A stretch of DNA of 64,000 nucleotides, taken from the NCBI RefSeq assembly GCF_008806975.1, contig NZ_CP031728.1, forward strand, positions 5,373,501 to 5,437,500, written 5' to 3'. Shown here piece after piece: positions 24,501-26,235 of this stretch (position 1 is its first letter; each line of letters opens with the position of its first letter). A program made the translations under genes and the position numbers. Below the pieces are notes generated by a model. That model saw nothing but the letters and a program-made list of their open reading frames with translations, made no database searches and was not told the origin of the DNA. This DNA is from Cellvibrio sp. KY-GH-1. Its GTDB lineage: Bacteria; Pseudomonadota; Gammaproteobacteria; Pseudomonadales; Cellvibrionaceae.

Positions 24501-24649
24501 AGGATGTTTCAGCATTGGCAATGGATGTAAATTTTGCCGATAAGATCGGGCAGGTTAAAGCAAGTTCTGAACATCTGATTGCGTCTGGATTTGTTGTGAA
24601 AGTTAAAAGCAATAATGGGTCCAAGATTATTCTGGAGCAACTTAAGTAA
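2..24649 (+). CDS. Giant YD-repeat (RHS-like) polymorphic toxin with C-terminal ADP-ribosyltransferase, 5' end outside window
   Basis: The frame is open from the first bases of the window to a TAA at 24647-24649 (8,215 visible residues). The first in-window ATG at 38 lies inside a LamG domain, so it is not the true start. The protein alternates long YD-repeat stretches (recurring YDxxGR / DxxGxVT) with ConA-like domains, then has Fn3-like sandwiches, an RHS-type core, LysM, a hydrophobic segment and an ART-like tip. Known YD/RHS proteins form a shell around a C-terminal toxin and are delivered to competitors or hosts; this role is inferred here. By comparison with the second giant gene, the missing 5' part probably holds an RTX array and a further N-terminal YD segment. 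The stop codon overlaps the start of the next gene, and an ADP-ribosylhydrolase follows, which supports the toxin reading. Most other YD/RHS proteins are several times shorter. Confidence 0.93.
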   Translation, partial: AGQSGAYGSGKSMNFAGTSGTYADLGVSSTLGVTNYHNYATGSVELWMKTSAPGTGARHLLGHTDYGLRLQNNVLEYKTYSGGWVNTGISLADDQWHQVVLSNTFTNGSIYSDSIGKLYVDGKLVFSGVAGLMSWSNSDRIYAGGLPGASAQNYKGLLDNIAIYGEALSSDQIKRHYDAFTGVNRAVNADSLVVPTSAQDQSTRYFYDAQGREVGQLSAQGFLTETIYSENGSRVTTVAYGNLVTGITAGDTLDSVRARATNTKDQTSVVVYNARGQVDSEINAEGSITRYFYNKLGQLLKKTSGEGAADFTDVRIQHQRYDAFGRLVGSLNAEGSALLHAGLTAAQVDALYRDYGTQYSYDANNHLTSARDANGHTTLYFYDYAGREVYRVNHLGEVVATGRNTFGEVVSTTQYAGTISTAGLTGGVGLALVSSRVAAIADAQQDRVETVDYDRTGRTLQKVDAEGYQTRYQYSGFGDLISETRTLETVAKNPQLLANKVTTTLYEYDTRGLRTRTLLDTEGLSLGSKKVYDAFGRVVSETNASGKTTTTRYDDAGRIVVVTDALGGQSRTEFDAFGRTLKQIDAAGNETLYAYDAASRRVITRTPTGIESRITHNRHGQQIEVTDGNGVSLQYSYDTDGNLYQTKRVDASGEVLLETRVYDQVGLLLDVTDARGIRTHFTYDAANRTFTSVQDADGHAWETVYAYNSFGNRVRVTDPSGRITQTDYDRVGNVIKTTVDPTGIGLVTEYRYNGAGSAVAVATGYASSAARSVTHYHFDALQRRTREVVDPAGLAITKTYEYTLDGKVSAVVDAKGLRSYFAYDDLGREIFAVNAEGYVTESFYNAVGQRVGTREYNRPVSFANDNSTLNVEQVRGRLVADADQDRVSHVVFDADGRAVYSIDSANRVAEVRYDNNGNAIESLAYTHAIVIPSSVTKPQDWTLQRVRDALVAASNTDATAVRTKTFYDSANRAIYSMDSLGAVTEQAYDTSGNLLLKKSHQEFLSYNAITTRAALETALSHTATDRAIRYVYDAANRVRFVVDGEGFVTEHRYDAAGLLTHTIAHAQPVSLAAAVSEVVLNDALTSLASAANRVSETVYDTAGRVVGAKDGLGYQDSYTLDANGNVLAQTNKNGHVTRRIVDALGRLRYEIDAEGRVTEHLYDAQGNVVLAVKYAQAVDTTGWGGAVDEATLLSRLSPSGNDSVERFAYDNQGRLVFSVDALGAVTETRRTGIMMKNGTTSGDMYGQDVVDVIRYEQRIPLTGDMSQGGIRTALEVLGYGSKTWYESNWQGARISRTYHDQLGRPSFRVDEQGRVHETRYTAAGQVADEFIYANLVDIKQLTTLESLRAALVGNPVFRLTHFNYNQRGDLVSTVRDPDGKAQTEAQVINAFGEVIARVDANLHTTKQVYDNRGNVIFVVDALGRVSEQVFDADGRVVQTTHYANAINPATVTADRLSVESQLIVTSDDRITVKLYDNAGQLRFEVDATGAVKEWRYDAAGQVTSSLSYNRYINLAGQALDSLTITSVNGLLQAAGYTAGAQFNTQVQTNQYDKSGLLVATSDTVNTRAKHYDAKGKLISETDLGVAGTADDRVNRYYYDLTGKLVFSADAEGYITEYLYNDFNEAIGETRFDRIDVDELDALSAAGFEQVKRFVELQVHLRHHEIVLADQPLGFWSLDETSGTQVKDLGTHGYHGTYNNAVSASNSAIEGTGKGINLARYGSASLPSSAAIAGNNPRTIELVVQKDERATREQVIYFAGNDNDGESLVIAFDDDGLRFDAGGESFMHRLDIAYIGKPLHIAVTYNSRDLVVYINGQALEHWYVNLNTATDYHLVGQKPNGHFGLTGMVRDVAVYDQVLSTADIQRHAKSALKPVTGADRTERIVLDQFGQKAYSIDAEGYITAHTFDPQGNEIETRRYAEVSLATLAAFGFALSEKTSALELKNAIQAYVALRPAAMAADQVITSVYDTLDRQIFQVDGAGYVRETRYDAVGNRVKEIAYATAHTAAQIAALPLSGAISNALDRDTNYIYDAANQLIGVEAADNAVTQNHYNAFGERVRVRSAVGEADERETQFIYDRAGRKSGERSGNAIAQAGVRSTITYDALGQVISEENEAGEVTRYVYDQRGNLTHTINAEGDVATQQYNAFSEVIAERSVATRISPAIGNHQGELTTALTSQLVANAADSIQSTAYNKMGEVIGKVDAEGNATGYVRNAFGEVVRQDESVSASQVQSTEFAYDRRGLNTLTTRDPEGNNLSVQKTYDAFGNLVEETNWRVKASFELPVATSFWSANNINGNTIKDGASGTLNGSSSSGVTVANEHPTGNPLLQSFSFDGTSSGRTISLGTDSKLNADHGTVSLWMKTADAGTGERLLFGDYYSYRISLINNNIVVNNIASGQSASPSPAIKLNDNNWHHIALTFDKDVAQGASLYVDGEKVSTFTINRAASLYTTGIGSTAGSYIYKGLISDVGLYADVLSADDIKNLVAATKAIAGHPEGVVRYAYDQRNQQISVTNKLGITSFTTVDAFGETISSKDALGNITTYATDKTARRLTVTTAEGIQTRTYFNGQGDVIELIDGEGHSTTYEYDDNGNLVKETNAEGEIVTLVYDAANRVTTETRNGVVVQSTYDKAGRVLQIARDPASTNLISTSRYNTRGQVIESTDPTGLVTRTFYDRNGRVVRVVLDPSGKNLITEYTYDGVGKITEQREAVGTAALRVTRFEYDVLGRKVKETVDPAGLGLVTTYEYDHNNNLIKQTAPNGGVTRTYYDAENRARVIVNAVGAVEALQYDAMDQVVSRTTYNTALALNHAALNSRDPAVVLAAVSGSASNDRITREVFDRDGRVVYSINGRNEVTENRYDKNGNVIEQLSYDYAITPPVSPVRWTETADVVFNNGVASKTSGTAAWSGSVHSRVAYTNGANVSFSADQNNKYLMVGLNTDPASNDSWNSLDWAFYLRNDGILEIYEGGALAQRVGTYTTGDRFSVTFDGSAVKYSKNGQLLRSVTTTIEQPLYADSAFHDVGGSVRGLDFTGVTEITPISFSTWTEAEVAAQVAAAGNTDVTSLRTRIIYDGVNREIYRIDGRGYVTANKYSNRSNLIAVVRHAQAINYSTATSEAAVAAQLVVHADDRTERYSYDRLNRQQFMIDGNGYATKNYYDAANRIIKTEFYSEALTITGTTVTSSAIQGALGSFGSDDIRQRVEYDTLGRQTRIEDGNGAADTYTVDAHGNTTSHTDKRGKVTHLVNDLLGRELYRIDASGYVTQTVYDALNNPTRVIQYATAISKSGWSSTVSKSTVEALVSPHADDRTTYLAYDAAGEEQYRVDAKGTVTETSRRGHVIDTTVYAQAIPLTGDLSASGIAATLSGLNASANSQNVTRRSFSDEAGRAVYEIDGNGYVTQSIYNSQGQVEETRHYRDAVLLSNATSRQQLISVLTSNPSTVSVYQQQYDDSGNLVATVSDPGGLAITRTQVNNAFGEAKSTTDANGNVTQNQYDKRGAVVLQTNAEGEVISQTYDAFGQRSGEVRNGVQSSFGYDKAGNLLSELKDVGGLAAQTVREYDGAGHVTKETGADGIATVTEYNAVGLAVKVTRDPITGTNPGGLNVITEYVYNAQGQVVEQREAVGTTALRVTRFEYDVLGRKVKETVDPAGLGLVTEFVYNSRGDQVAVITGGIATGNVQRAIYNKEQQLTHEIAADGVVKKYTYDAKGRVIETTTYATPLALGALPLDLTGASLSLATSVKDQSIRNIYDRDDRLAYQFDAEGYLTELSYDQNGNTVSERRYAAMTAALFAAPSSYTAVTLKAAIATLSATISTANDQIIRTLYDNVNRAIFSIDSAGYISENIFNERGLLVSSIQYGDVQLADLGVAINTVNTDQFKVALTNALADAGTTVNKQKASYFVYDSLNREVFVIDPKGNVTESVYDAVNNVIDSIKYGSPIQAHAGMSVQQVRAAVAGLSISKLGTATRTTSGMAIPQAYEYQSFVRNNTRTSVTSKTVTVTNRTVNSVIGSLQPYSFVNSVLSSTQVVSTGSANITLAEQFTAKPGTIGLNSSYPTVMYAGAGAYANMPAAIQTNSSSGFSVDISKYMDLAALGMPTSAVATILTYPASEMDNPEAVPVETKVTTLLGHAVDVHPPRFSAQGVTLTNGVVSKTTGTDTWNSSIRSGVGYTNGASVSFVADQANKAIMIGLNTDPTSNDSYTSLDWALYLKADGTLEAYQNSSLVQTLGTYVAGDQFSVTYDGTAVKFIKNGQALRSVTTAITQPLYADSSFYTVGGSVSGFSFDGTQLASAPTGRVWVPLSNWDGRVNVFEGSQIPEGHHLISVELRYDAAAGNLDTGIITAGVTAATGATGVFAGSRLPVGRVAQPIYNQSIAVTTAGTLRNANLSLDLSSLPYQGRELEFSYWPTSNPDEINTLDITANGSGVITPALTGLLASTGYSFEISILDSKQQAIRSVSGVFNTTGAGTVSVNPYWIALPENFEAASSNIGLTRQLSWSSIPLSGVSKQEISYRKVGDTDWLTASVNKEGSLDSVSLEDIIAGNTYEFTVVYADGKGKVLRSLQGNFTATIDGGAVSVAESLNYSVQEVSAGSSLDGVINPYDIWAIDKVVARVYGVNSSGQIDRSQLISQAETRPFEAYNWATQNGSAYTGSINLSMGNQLTSLAGGAAGKYYVELDYYQSGSVTPITKTPFYFEVNDASRKQQQLVIPKPDYDLKATDQIIFKYKLTSSSTWITLPANYKNNEVVADFGSALAAGDYQFSIEIKGAGGELIRSATGNFAGSPASNVTQNINWKKLALSSSTSGVSLRGYLNAAEAASLSHVQVVVRDLGQASKPIVNGSNVLTYIDPVSITNGTFTGDINLKIGSGLANGYYQIDITKVSKSGVTSVETISYRLGTQSVETTSFTIPDVNAVPNATAKLRYALSGSNSYTEIPAVINASGLVVSAQNFAAGNYDLEIVFTDIDSENTVRVIEGNLVLGADNTFQVSLNDAGTAGNNRFAAQHNRQVYDSLGRVVYSLDTAGYVTGYTYDALGQQKSKTVYAQPVSISGTLTVAGIAAQLTAQTLSAGQYNGKVQVEYDAAGRQKYAIDEMGKVEEFVYDSLGNRRQAINKNNYTSYYDYDENGRVEKEFTPRTLTTTATQFLGQAYAAVGADVGQVKTYQYDAFGNLTRARTYHANLALTDALVGDYTEVVTVYDKNNRKTSESTTTYTYVNSVAQPSLISSITYTYDTFGNVRQETQNGTVTVYEYDNRNQLLKETKGTAAADKVVVQYAYDNYGNRIEVTDGRGYELAYSNSDWAKQARTELGYSVLQESLSEDDRLDLQWIYTTERRVDLLGNRYAESDGNGNTTTTELDAFGNIVKTTDAAGNVGYFYYDSRNQLRLQVSPLGQLIENNYDAAGRMTSSREYAATLDASRLKTHMSIAEVLAMATTAAADHVTSKTYNARGELVTELDALSQTTQYAYDNQGNLLYRELQGASTVRWDYLYNANNQLMGERSPVVEKIVAGSVTNTQLYTEYRYDAFGNQTQRNELGGSPLEKVSYRADGQILETVKEGKLERHQYNNNGQIVATYNATNQLLERHYYNTANQRIATVKGDGALQMFAYDKAGNLISEKVYGDIARNYLDATGKVSASVLSNGSLKLFTYNANGTVASQVTHTDKTFIEQYIVNTNVVPVAADINNYRETTYSYDANNKLLSSASREDLLFVSNPASAGNFEIGRSVNSQVYDELGNKIATIDARGNVSRFYYDATGKLLLEISATGSVSRYGYDSFGNRTSQIQYAQLIDTSLLGDVESPSLLLEDLQQLLTGPGYVVNKNNRTFTYEYDANNRLTRTIQHDVDVSLSSSTAGSTPSSASASQLVTDLVYDRLGNNTKITTFARNKTTLALIGTAQVTEQIFDKLGRMIESKGATFTDYQSQATQLRTHYYYNYDNNVTRETDLNKNGTVGRQQDTSYTAAGVVSESHGNDSHIINTYNLNGQIYTQRDQVRGTLTTYTYDNLGREIDRKVESVNGVGVVTGTLATYQTRYDAYGQVIAKGQNGGWQEYFVYDLHGNQIKSNNEGGVDKFYFYDAAGNATLTLNSTSLNLRDLTREQILDRAQTREENLFVHINHFDASNRMIGETESRFEELYNAIVAANGQVSQGASLFTGGNVKLSSELTYHVNVRMKAERHTGDKGRDRLKRLKLHPFTFWMEPLRALGRNIKVEWGVNWNDQTLENPEIIFNLSDSNWTKEYIQDFDSGVENRPSSDDIQSKRRFWTLNLRISAQSKDGSWEVLNETFENIYWNGKKPSWRGEERTSNDHHYYNLPARIELTNQSVNARRVDFTFTDSVGKQQTLQASKVHDNTGTTWLVDYTAVREMAGNNLVNYTYKVYDLNGKVINAATGQLNYSATTATHTNSMSEAVYLTSLRSQIGNGQLASTAINREQGYDAFGKIAYQTDWFTTGTADGDKLITRFTYDQRGLLLTKVNPQVTSVGENGVASEVKPQITYYYDQFGNTIAERDANGNITKQVWAAGKVVKTIYADGGVREVSLDALGDERISKNYGYTQNLTYTYDYNTAKKTVAATGAGINGTLTRTYDGAGNLVYAKKRMSTSTTTTADVESFQSFDGLGRLISSHEIAGGLLQHDNSKTYTYSWVASIGGVIGGYRLTTTRSYTGGSKYSIDDTDYFGRNYVHRDEGGHTFNYTYNYVGSLRDQTSSTGQDISYRYYANGRLMQTNDRGVNSYTNFEYDIRGNKTREQVYSVNEFGQRLYRQDTKATYDAANRLQFLDDERYTIRYSFDANGNIRSMTSEYKTLDENSRVIGIGNKQSYWYTYDKLNRFVITKGTMSRDGVISRGQHGTQVTYVTSGAGAYSGRRLTAINPDGTMETYGYDTHGHLASIKIRKPNTSTDILAMSRTNDVEGNALAFKEYAYLTSQLTRNELTTYSSAGQVLRTVDTATGVSLKTENIYNFDGSLAVREEYEGTTLDSKTTYEYELWDSYKQKTVKNFSYSGDHDLDGTSQYIYNVNGHLRELRDIDGERKMSYVNDHAGRILQRVEIGANKVGSFKNFHNYYYFNGMGIGDFGKGISSSHNYAESLTQAKDAFIGAQAGLEKNKENKDLQKQSKAMGDASAKAMVNAVTSADFDNNYSAIKASSSAETYVVRRTGEDLKSIALALFGDSKLWYVIADANALTPDTQLSAGQILTIPQSVSNISNTSATFKPFDPSETLGNVSPTLQDPPAPKGTGLKQALVMIVTIIVAVIVTIITAGMASPLLQAAIVAVAANVAGQVTAMATGLQAKFDWGAVGEAAVMGVLTAGMGNIGLGAAGSFTNTVTNAMAQQALTATAKELIAVSKGEKFNWSNVAKSAVAGGISAGVMAGIGKLNTGGKTADVKASAPAQAPTVSFSSVASTFVTSTLRSAVSMKIEEAVFKDDEHKFSWGSAAAAGLRSSLDHAFVDTNDKVLAARNNPGKSATFIGRDVYKDENGKSQFTDWANTGDVLKEQFQLAKEDFAAAGKWVSERLSGTATPQVATLAAATIASPQPVAVSLLQSAGIEFQSPSTVSEQDAQRNMTVQVENVSATLSQSATTEIVAKPTTVVARKGQGISSLVGTSDPKAIGDFILLNGLKNDVIQEGREYKLPNGQDLGNNKGLGQQALNMSNARLAQQAERKAAAAKAAAEAKEIAAAASAPPAVVAQPVVAPQTTNVTTRESIRAHYEQLKDNAVESRNPLDYVFASFEQKFAEVTYEAKATLAGMKESNNQYYDGVMDRGAASSSPVKYFGGLIGKGASNLFYAGANGAISLIESPVQGGQGALKAVTLNFGPTLFNGAVNLTKTSMDGLTLIAEELPGVDRGTFEGFRTTTAFNLEMPLAYENDAERSGAFLGELIAGGVINKFGKLDITPPPMKGSSGGMKPLSTQRGAVGDQSNLPPATLGTYTDDLSRADVPDAVGPNSVNVQLDKPATATRQTGPVVIEDLPTQPLPKDMRSVGSVDIKQLDSPRHDVSGTGKSQSIEVKNKDVVIKGGYQVNHQGIPTDYLDEVAAATNRSRAEIEKLYDDMENVNGIDYRSHIDKYVETNKFGVDLKDAHMIMGYTTNFFMKGRLAPKMIKGEELSAAQTTLVKSINNALEKLPSESGVFFRGLGKGTLPDWFDKKYATGNVITENHYASVSKKLSPEYDNGGRFMEIHATNVKDVSALAMDVNFADKIGQVKASSEHLIASGFVVKVKSNNGSKIILEQLK
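598..4983 (+). other. YD-repeat stretch 1, gene 1
   Basis: Dozens of YD repeats occur here (for example YDAQGREVGQL, YDRTGRTLQKVDAEGY, YDAASRRVI). They are interspersed with helical inserts of about 40-60 residues ending in DRxxRYxYD. In known YD/RHS structures such repeats coil into a beta-sheet shell. The whole stretch is repeated in gene 2 at +38037 with no difference seen in the parts compared. Confidence 0.9.
4984..5616 (+). other. LamG-like domain 2, gene 1
   Basis: The sequence opens with the classical ADQPLGFWSLDETSG motif, followed by NPRTIELVV, a PLHIAVTYNSRDLVVYING core and the closing MVRDVAVYDQVLSTADIQRH strand. These are hallmarks of the LamG/ConA fold. It interrupts the YD stretch cleanly. 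The same domain is at 43021-43653 in gene 2. Confidence 0.85.
6830..7470 (+). other. LamG-like domain 3, gene 1
   Basis: The LamG pattern is clear: QSFSFDGTSSGRTISLG, TVSLWMKTADAGTGER, NNWHHIALTFDKD, ASLYVDGEKV, then LISDVGLYADVLSADDI. It sits between two YD stretches. The copy in gene 2 is at 44867-45507. Confidence 0.85.
7475..8640 (+). other. YD-repeat stretch 3, gene 1
   Basis: Dense canonical YD repeats such as YEYDDNGNLVKETNAEGE and YDKAGRVLQIARDP lack the longer helical inserts of stretch 1. The shared block with gene 2 ends at 8614, just before the SPRY-like insertion. YD stretch 2 lies at 5620-6830, between the second and third LamG domains. Confidence 0.88.
8645..9105 (+). other. 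SPRY-like ConA-type beta-sandwich inserted in YD repeats, gene 1 only
   Basis: About 150 residues with the pattern GLNTDP..SW.SLDWAFYL, LEIYEGG, GDRFSVTFDGSAVKYSKNG and a late PLYADSAFHDVGG strand resemble SPRY/B30.2-like sandwiches of bacterial surface proteins. A second copy follows at 12408-12845 in the same protein. The insertion accounts for the 492-bp excess of this unit (2,727 bp) over the 2,235-bp units of gene 2, none of which has it. Function unknown; a binding role is plausible. Confidence 0.6.
9130..11880 (+). other. YD-repeat stretch 4, gene 1
   Basis: YD repeats with helical inserts run from about 9130 to 11880. Up to 10846 they are the single gene 1 counterpart of the unit repeated three times in gene 2 (46157-52861). 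The part 10847-11338 matches 52862-53353. The part 11489-11907 matches 54131-54549 without a visible difference. Between these, gene 1 has a short helical insert where gene 2 has a LamG domain. Confidence 0.88.
11881..12845 (+). other. Unrecognised beta-rich segment plus second SPRY-like domain, gene 1
   Basis: About 170 residues rich in Ser, Thr and Asn (11881-12400) have no recognised family. They are followed by a SPRY-like sandwich (about 12408-12845) with GLNTDPTSNDSYTSLDWALY, GDQFSVTYDGTAVKFIKNG and PLYADSSFYTVGG. The corresponding part of gene 2 (54550-55490) is clearly homologous but diverged at many positions, unlike the near-identical blocks on either side. Confidence 0.55.
12860..14980 (+). 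other. Fn3/Ig-like beta-sandwich repeats, gene 1
   Basis: Repeated modules of about 90-150 residues recur with a common ending: GYSFEISILDSKQQAIRSVSG, then NTYEFTVVYADGKGKVLRSL, then GDYQFSIEIKGAGGELIRSA. Each module ends in a strand reading VxRSxxGxF. This resembles fibronectin-III or Ig-like stalk domains. Assignment is by pattern only. The gene 2 counterpart (55500-57660) is diverged in its first two thirds and nearly identical from 57221 on. Confidence 0.5.
14543..17142. repeat. Near-identical block 2, copy 1 (partner 57221-59820)
   Basis: A 2.6-kb stretch matches the partner at a shift of +42678 with very few differences seen (for example near 14768 and 15377). It begins and ends abruptly, with clearly diverged homologous sequence on both sides. 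This is typical of gene conversion or recombination between paralogues. Confidence 0.85.
14985..21200 (+). other. RHS/YD core preceding the toxin tip, gene 1
   Basis: YD repeats resume and grow denser toward 21000, ending with YIYNVNGHLRELRDIDGER and a conserved NYYYFNGMGIGDFG segment, as in other LysM-containing YD proteins. A Trp- and Lys-rich non-YD insert of about 250 residues is present near 18420-19170 (HPFTFWMEPLRALG, VEWGVNWNDQTLENP); its family is not recognised. The classical RHS self-cleavage motif was not found. Confidence 0.7.
21395..21555 (+). other. LysM domain, gene 1
   Basis: The segment begins TYVVRRTGEDLKSIALALFG and continues DSKLWYVIADANALT, then a closing LSAGQILTIP. 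This matches the LysM consensus: a Y.V..GD.L..IA..fG start, a W..IA.aN middle and a closing L..GQ.L.IP. LysM binds N-acetylglucosamine polymers such as peptidoglycan. LysM is often found between the YD core and the toxin tip in giant YD proteins. Confidence 0.85.
21660..21815 (+). other. Hydrophobic pre-toxin segment, gene 1
   Basis: About 50 residues are strongly hydrophobic (core KQALVMIVTIIVAVIVTIIT, then Ala/Val-rich PLLQAAIVAVAANVAGQV). This is long enough for one or two membrane-spanning helices. Similar glycine/alanine-rich hydrophobic segments occur between the core and the toxin in YD/RHS proteins, where they are thought to help translocation. That role is inferred here. Confidence 0.6.
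22711..23040 (+). other. Second LysM-like segment and Ala-rich/Pro-rich linker, gene 1
   Basis: A VARKGQGISSLVGTSDPKAI start with a later LLNGLK and GREYKLPNGQ resembles a degenerate LysM repeat (22711-22851). It is followed by an Ala/Lys/Glu-rich probable helix (QQAERKAAAAKAAAEAKEIA) and a Pro/Val-rich linker. Together they separate the hydrophobic segment from the C-terminal tip. The LysM call is weak. Confidence 0.4.
24000..24646 (+). other. C-terminal ADP-ribosyltransferase toxin domain (R-S-E class)
   Basis: Three ART landmarks occur in order. An Arg follows a beta-strand in SGVFFRGLGKG (Arg codon 24344-24346). A Ser-x-Ser motif appears in HYASVSKKL (codons 24428-24436). A Glu in SSEHLIASGFVVKV (Glu codon 24569-24571) sits before a typical closing strand. 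The preceding helical part with MIMGYTTNFF and a KLPSESG turn fits the ART lobe of VIP2-like and related toxins. The residue two before the catalytic Glu is Ser, not Glu or Gln, so target specificity cannot be read from the usual ExE/QxE rule. A DraG-type hydrolase encoded just downstream supports the call. The domain is more AT-rich than the scaffold. Confidence 0.75.
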
Positions 24650-25365
24650 TGGCTACGCTGCATAATAAAGAGTTGAATTTGAGAGAATTAAAGGCCTCAG
24701 ATTTTTGCGCTGAGATACCAGGTGCGTTTATATGTAATGTTTTTTGGGTGGAAGATGAAAAGTTGGTTGTTGTTGAAGAGTTAAACGGAAACAATGTGCA
24801 TACATCTTTATTTGATTCAGCTTCTCTCGAAAAAATATCAGTTAAGTCGAGGTATGAAAAATATAATAACCTAGAGTTGATAGAAAGAAAGTTCGAGTAT
24901 GAGCTCTATACGCTGATAGTTGTTAATCCTGAGTTTGGCGGTGAGGTATTGCAGGAAAAGGTATTTCTAAATGGTCAGATGATGTATTTTGAGGAGCGTG
25001 TGCGGTACAGTCGTATAGCTACACCTTCATTGTGGGAAAGATATAGTGAATATCTTTCGTTAAAAAATAATGAGCGGAGCAGCTTGTTGGTTGACTTGAG
25101 TCAATATACTAAGATGTCTATGAATGAAAAAGTAGCTTTCCTTCGCGGTAGATTTCACGATGTACATAAGCAAAGTTATGAGCTAGGCATCCCCATTGAA
25201 TGCATGTTTTTATCGAGAGAGGAATTTGTTGAATATGATAAAGATGCAGATTTTAGAATTGCTTTGCTCGAGGTTCTGAGGCTGGAGCTGCATTTTTCAG
25301 GGGGTGATATTGATGATGTTTTTGAGAAAATAGTTAAACATCACGGTGGGCAAATTGCTTGTTGA
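24649..25365 (+). CDS. Unrecognised 238-residue protein between ART toxin and ADP-ribosylhydrolase
   Basis: I do not recognise the family. The ATG shares one base with the toxin stop (TAATG), and a GGAG lies 11 bases upstream, so translation is probably coupled to the toxin gene. The 3' end overlaps the next start by 20 bases. The protein is acidic and appears soluble: no signal peptide or membrane helix is visible. It has a beta-rich first half (GAFICNVFWVEDEKLVVVEE, YELYTLIVVNPEFGGEVL) and a more helical second half (MSMNEKVAFLRGRFHDVHKQ). Position and coupling suggest an immunity, neutralising or adaptor protein for the ART tip, but nothing in the sequence proves this. Base composition is AT-rich like the toxin tip, which suggests that the cassette moves as one piece. 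Confidence 0.85.
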   Translation: MATLHNKELNLRELKASDFCAEIPGAFICNVFWVEDEKLVVVEELNGNNVHTSLFDSASLEKISVKSRYEKYNNLELIERKFEYELYTLIVVNPEFGGEVLQEKVFLNGQMMYFEERVRYSRIATPSLWERYSEYLSLKNNERSSLLVDLSQYTKMSMNEKVAFLRGRFHDVHKQSYELGIPIECMFLSREEFVEYDKDADFRIALLEVLRLELHFSGGDIDDVFEKIVKHHGGQIAC

Positions 25366-26191
25366 GTTGGCTATAGCTGATGCGTATGCATCTGGTTTCG
25401 AATTTTCTGATTTTCAGAAAATTAAAGCTTGCAATAATTTAATGGCTTATTTAAGTCATGATTTATACGGCTTTACTGCTAAGTATACGGATGACACTCA
25501 AATGTCTATAGCAATAGCTGAGATGTTAGTTAATGGGTGTGAGTGGACTGAGCTCAACGTAGCAGATAAGTTGGTCCAAAGTTTTCGCCGTGACCCTAGG
25601 AATGGATATTCAAAAGGTTTTTATGAGCTTCTGATATCGTCGAACTCTGGGAAAGATCTTATTTCCAAACTTAATCCTAAAAGTGAACGTAATGGGGCTG
25701 CGATCCGCTCAGCCCCGATAGGTTTTCTTAAAAGTAAAAAGGAAATCGTTGCAGCTGCAACTGTTCAAGCAAAGGTAACTCACAATACCTCTATCGCTAT
25801 TAATTCTAGTTGTGCTGTTGCACTAAGTGCTCATTTTGGGTTGCATTGTGAGGGCAAACTGCTGGAGTTAGACTGTTTTTTAGAGCGAGAAGGTTTCGGC
25901 GAGTGGGATTATTTATGGAGAGGTACACCTTCAGTAGAAGCTTATGAGACGGTTAGTGCGGCGCTTACTTGCGTGAGAAGAAATGATAAGCTAAGCGCGC
26001 TATTAGTAGATTGTACTGCTTTGGGAGGTGATACTGATAGCGTTTCAGCTATTGCTATCTCTATAGCTACTTGTTTTGATGAATATATACATGACTTGCC
26101 AGCTCACTTAATTGATGGCTTAAATGAGCCTCACTACGGTATTTCATTTTTAGCTGATCTTGATAAAAAATTAGAAAGACTGTACTTATAG
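25346..26191 (+). CDS. ADP-ribosylglycohydrolase (DraG/ARH family), probable immunity protein
   Basis: The 281-residue protein has the DraG-fold signatures in order. They are an N-terminal AIADAYASGFEF (family pattern aiGDalGapfE), YTDDTQM (residues 47-53, metal-binding Asp), NGAAIRSAPIG (116-126), THNT (145-148) and GGDTD (227-231, metal-binding Asp). Members use two divalent metal ions to remove ADP-ribose from modified side chains or substrates. GTG at 25346 is chosen because an in-frame TAG lies at 25331 and the family's first strand begins right after it; TTG at 25355 is the alternative. The 20-base overlap with the previous gene implies coupled translation. Next to an ART toxin, the expected job is to reverse ADP-ribosylation in the producer, as Tri1 does for Tre1. 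The canonical Gly-Asp pair of the first motif is Ala-Asp here. Confidence 0.88.
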   Translation: MGKLLVELAIADAYASGFEFSDFQKIKACNNLMAYLSHDLYGFTAKYTDDTQMSIAIAEMLVNGCEWTELNVADKLVQSFRRDPRNGYSKGFYELLISSNSGKDLISKLNPKSERNGAAIRSAPIGFLKSKKEIVAAATVQAKVTHNTSIAINSSCAVALSAHFGLHCEGKLLELDCFLEREGFGEWDYLWRGTPSVEAYETVSAALTCVRRNDKLSALLVDCTALGGDTDSVSAIAISIATCFDEYIHDLPAHLIDGLNEPHYGISFLADLDKKLERLYL

Positions 26192-26235
26192 TCGTACCTT
26201 TAAAAGGTTTAATAATTGAAGTAAAGGACCCCGTT

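Noticed and set aside
26195..26212. Short inverted repeat ACCTTT-A-AAAGGT after the hydrolase gene as a terminator
   Set aside because: The one-base centre cannot form a hairpin loop, arms are AT-rich and no T run follows.
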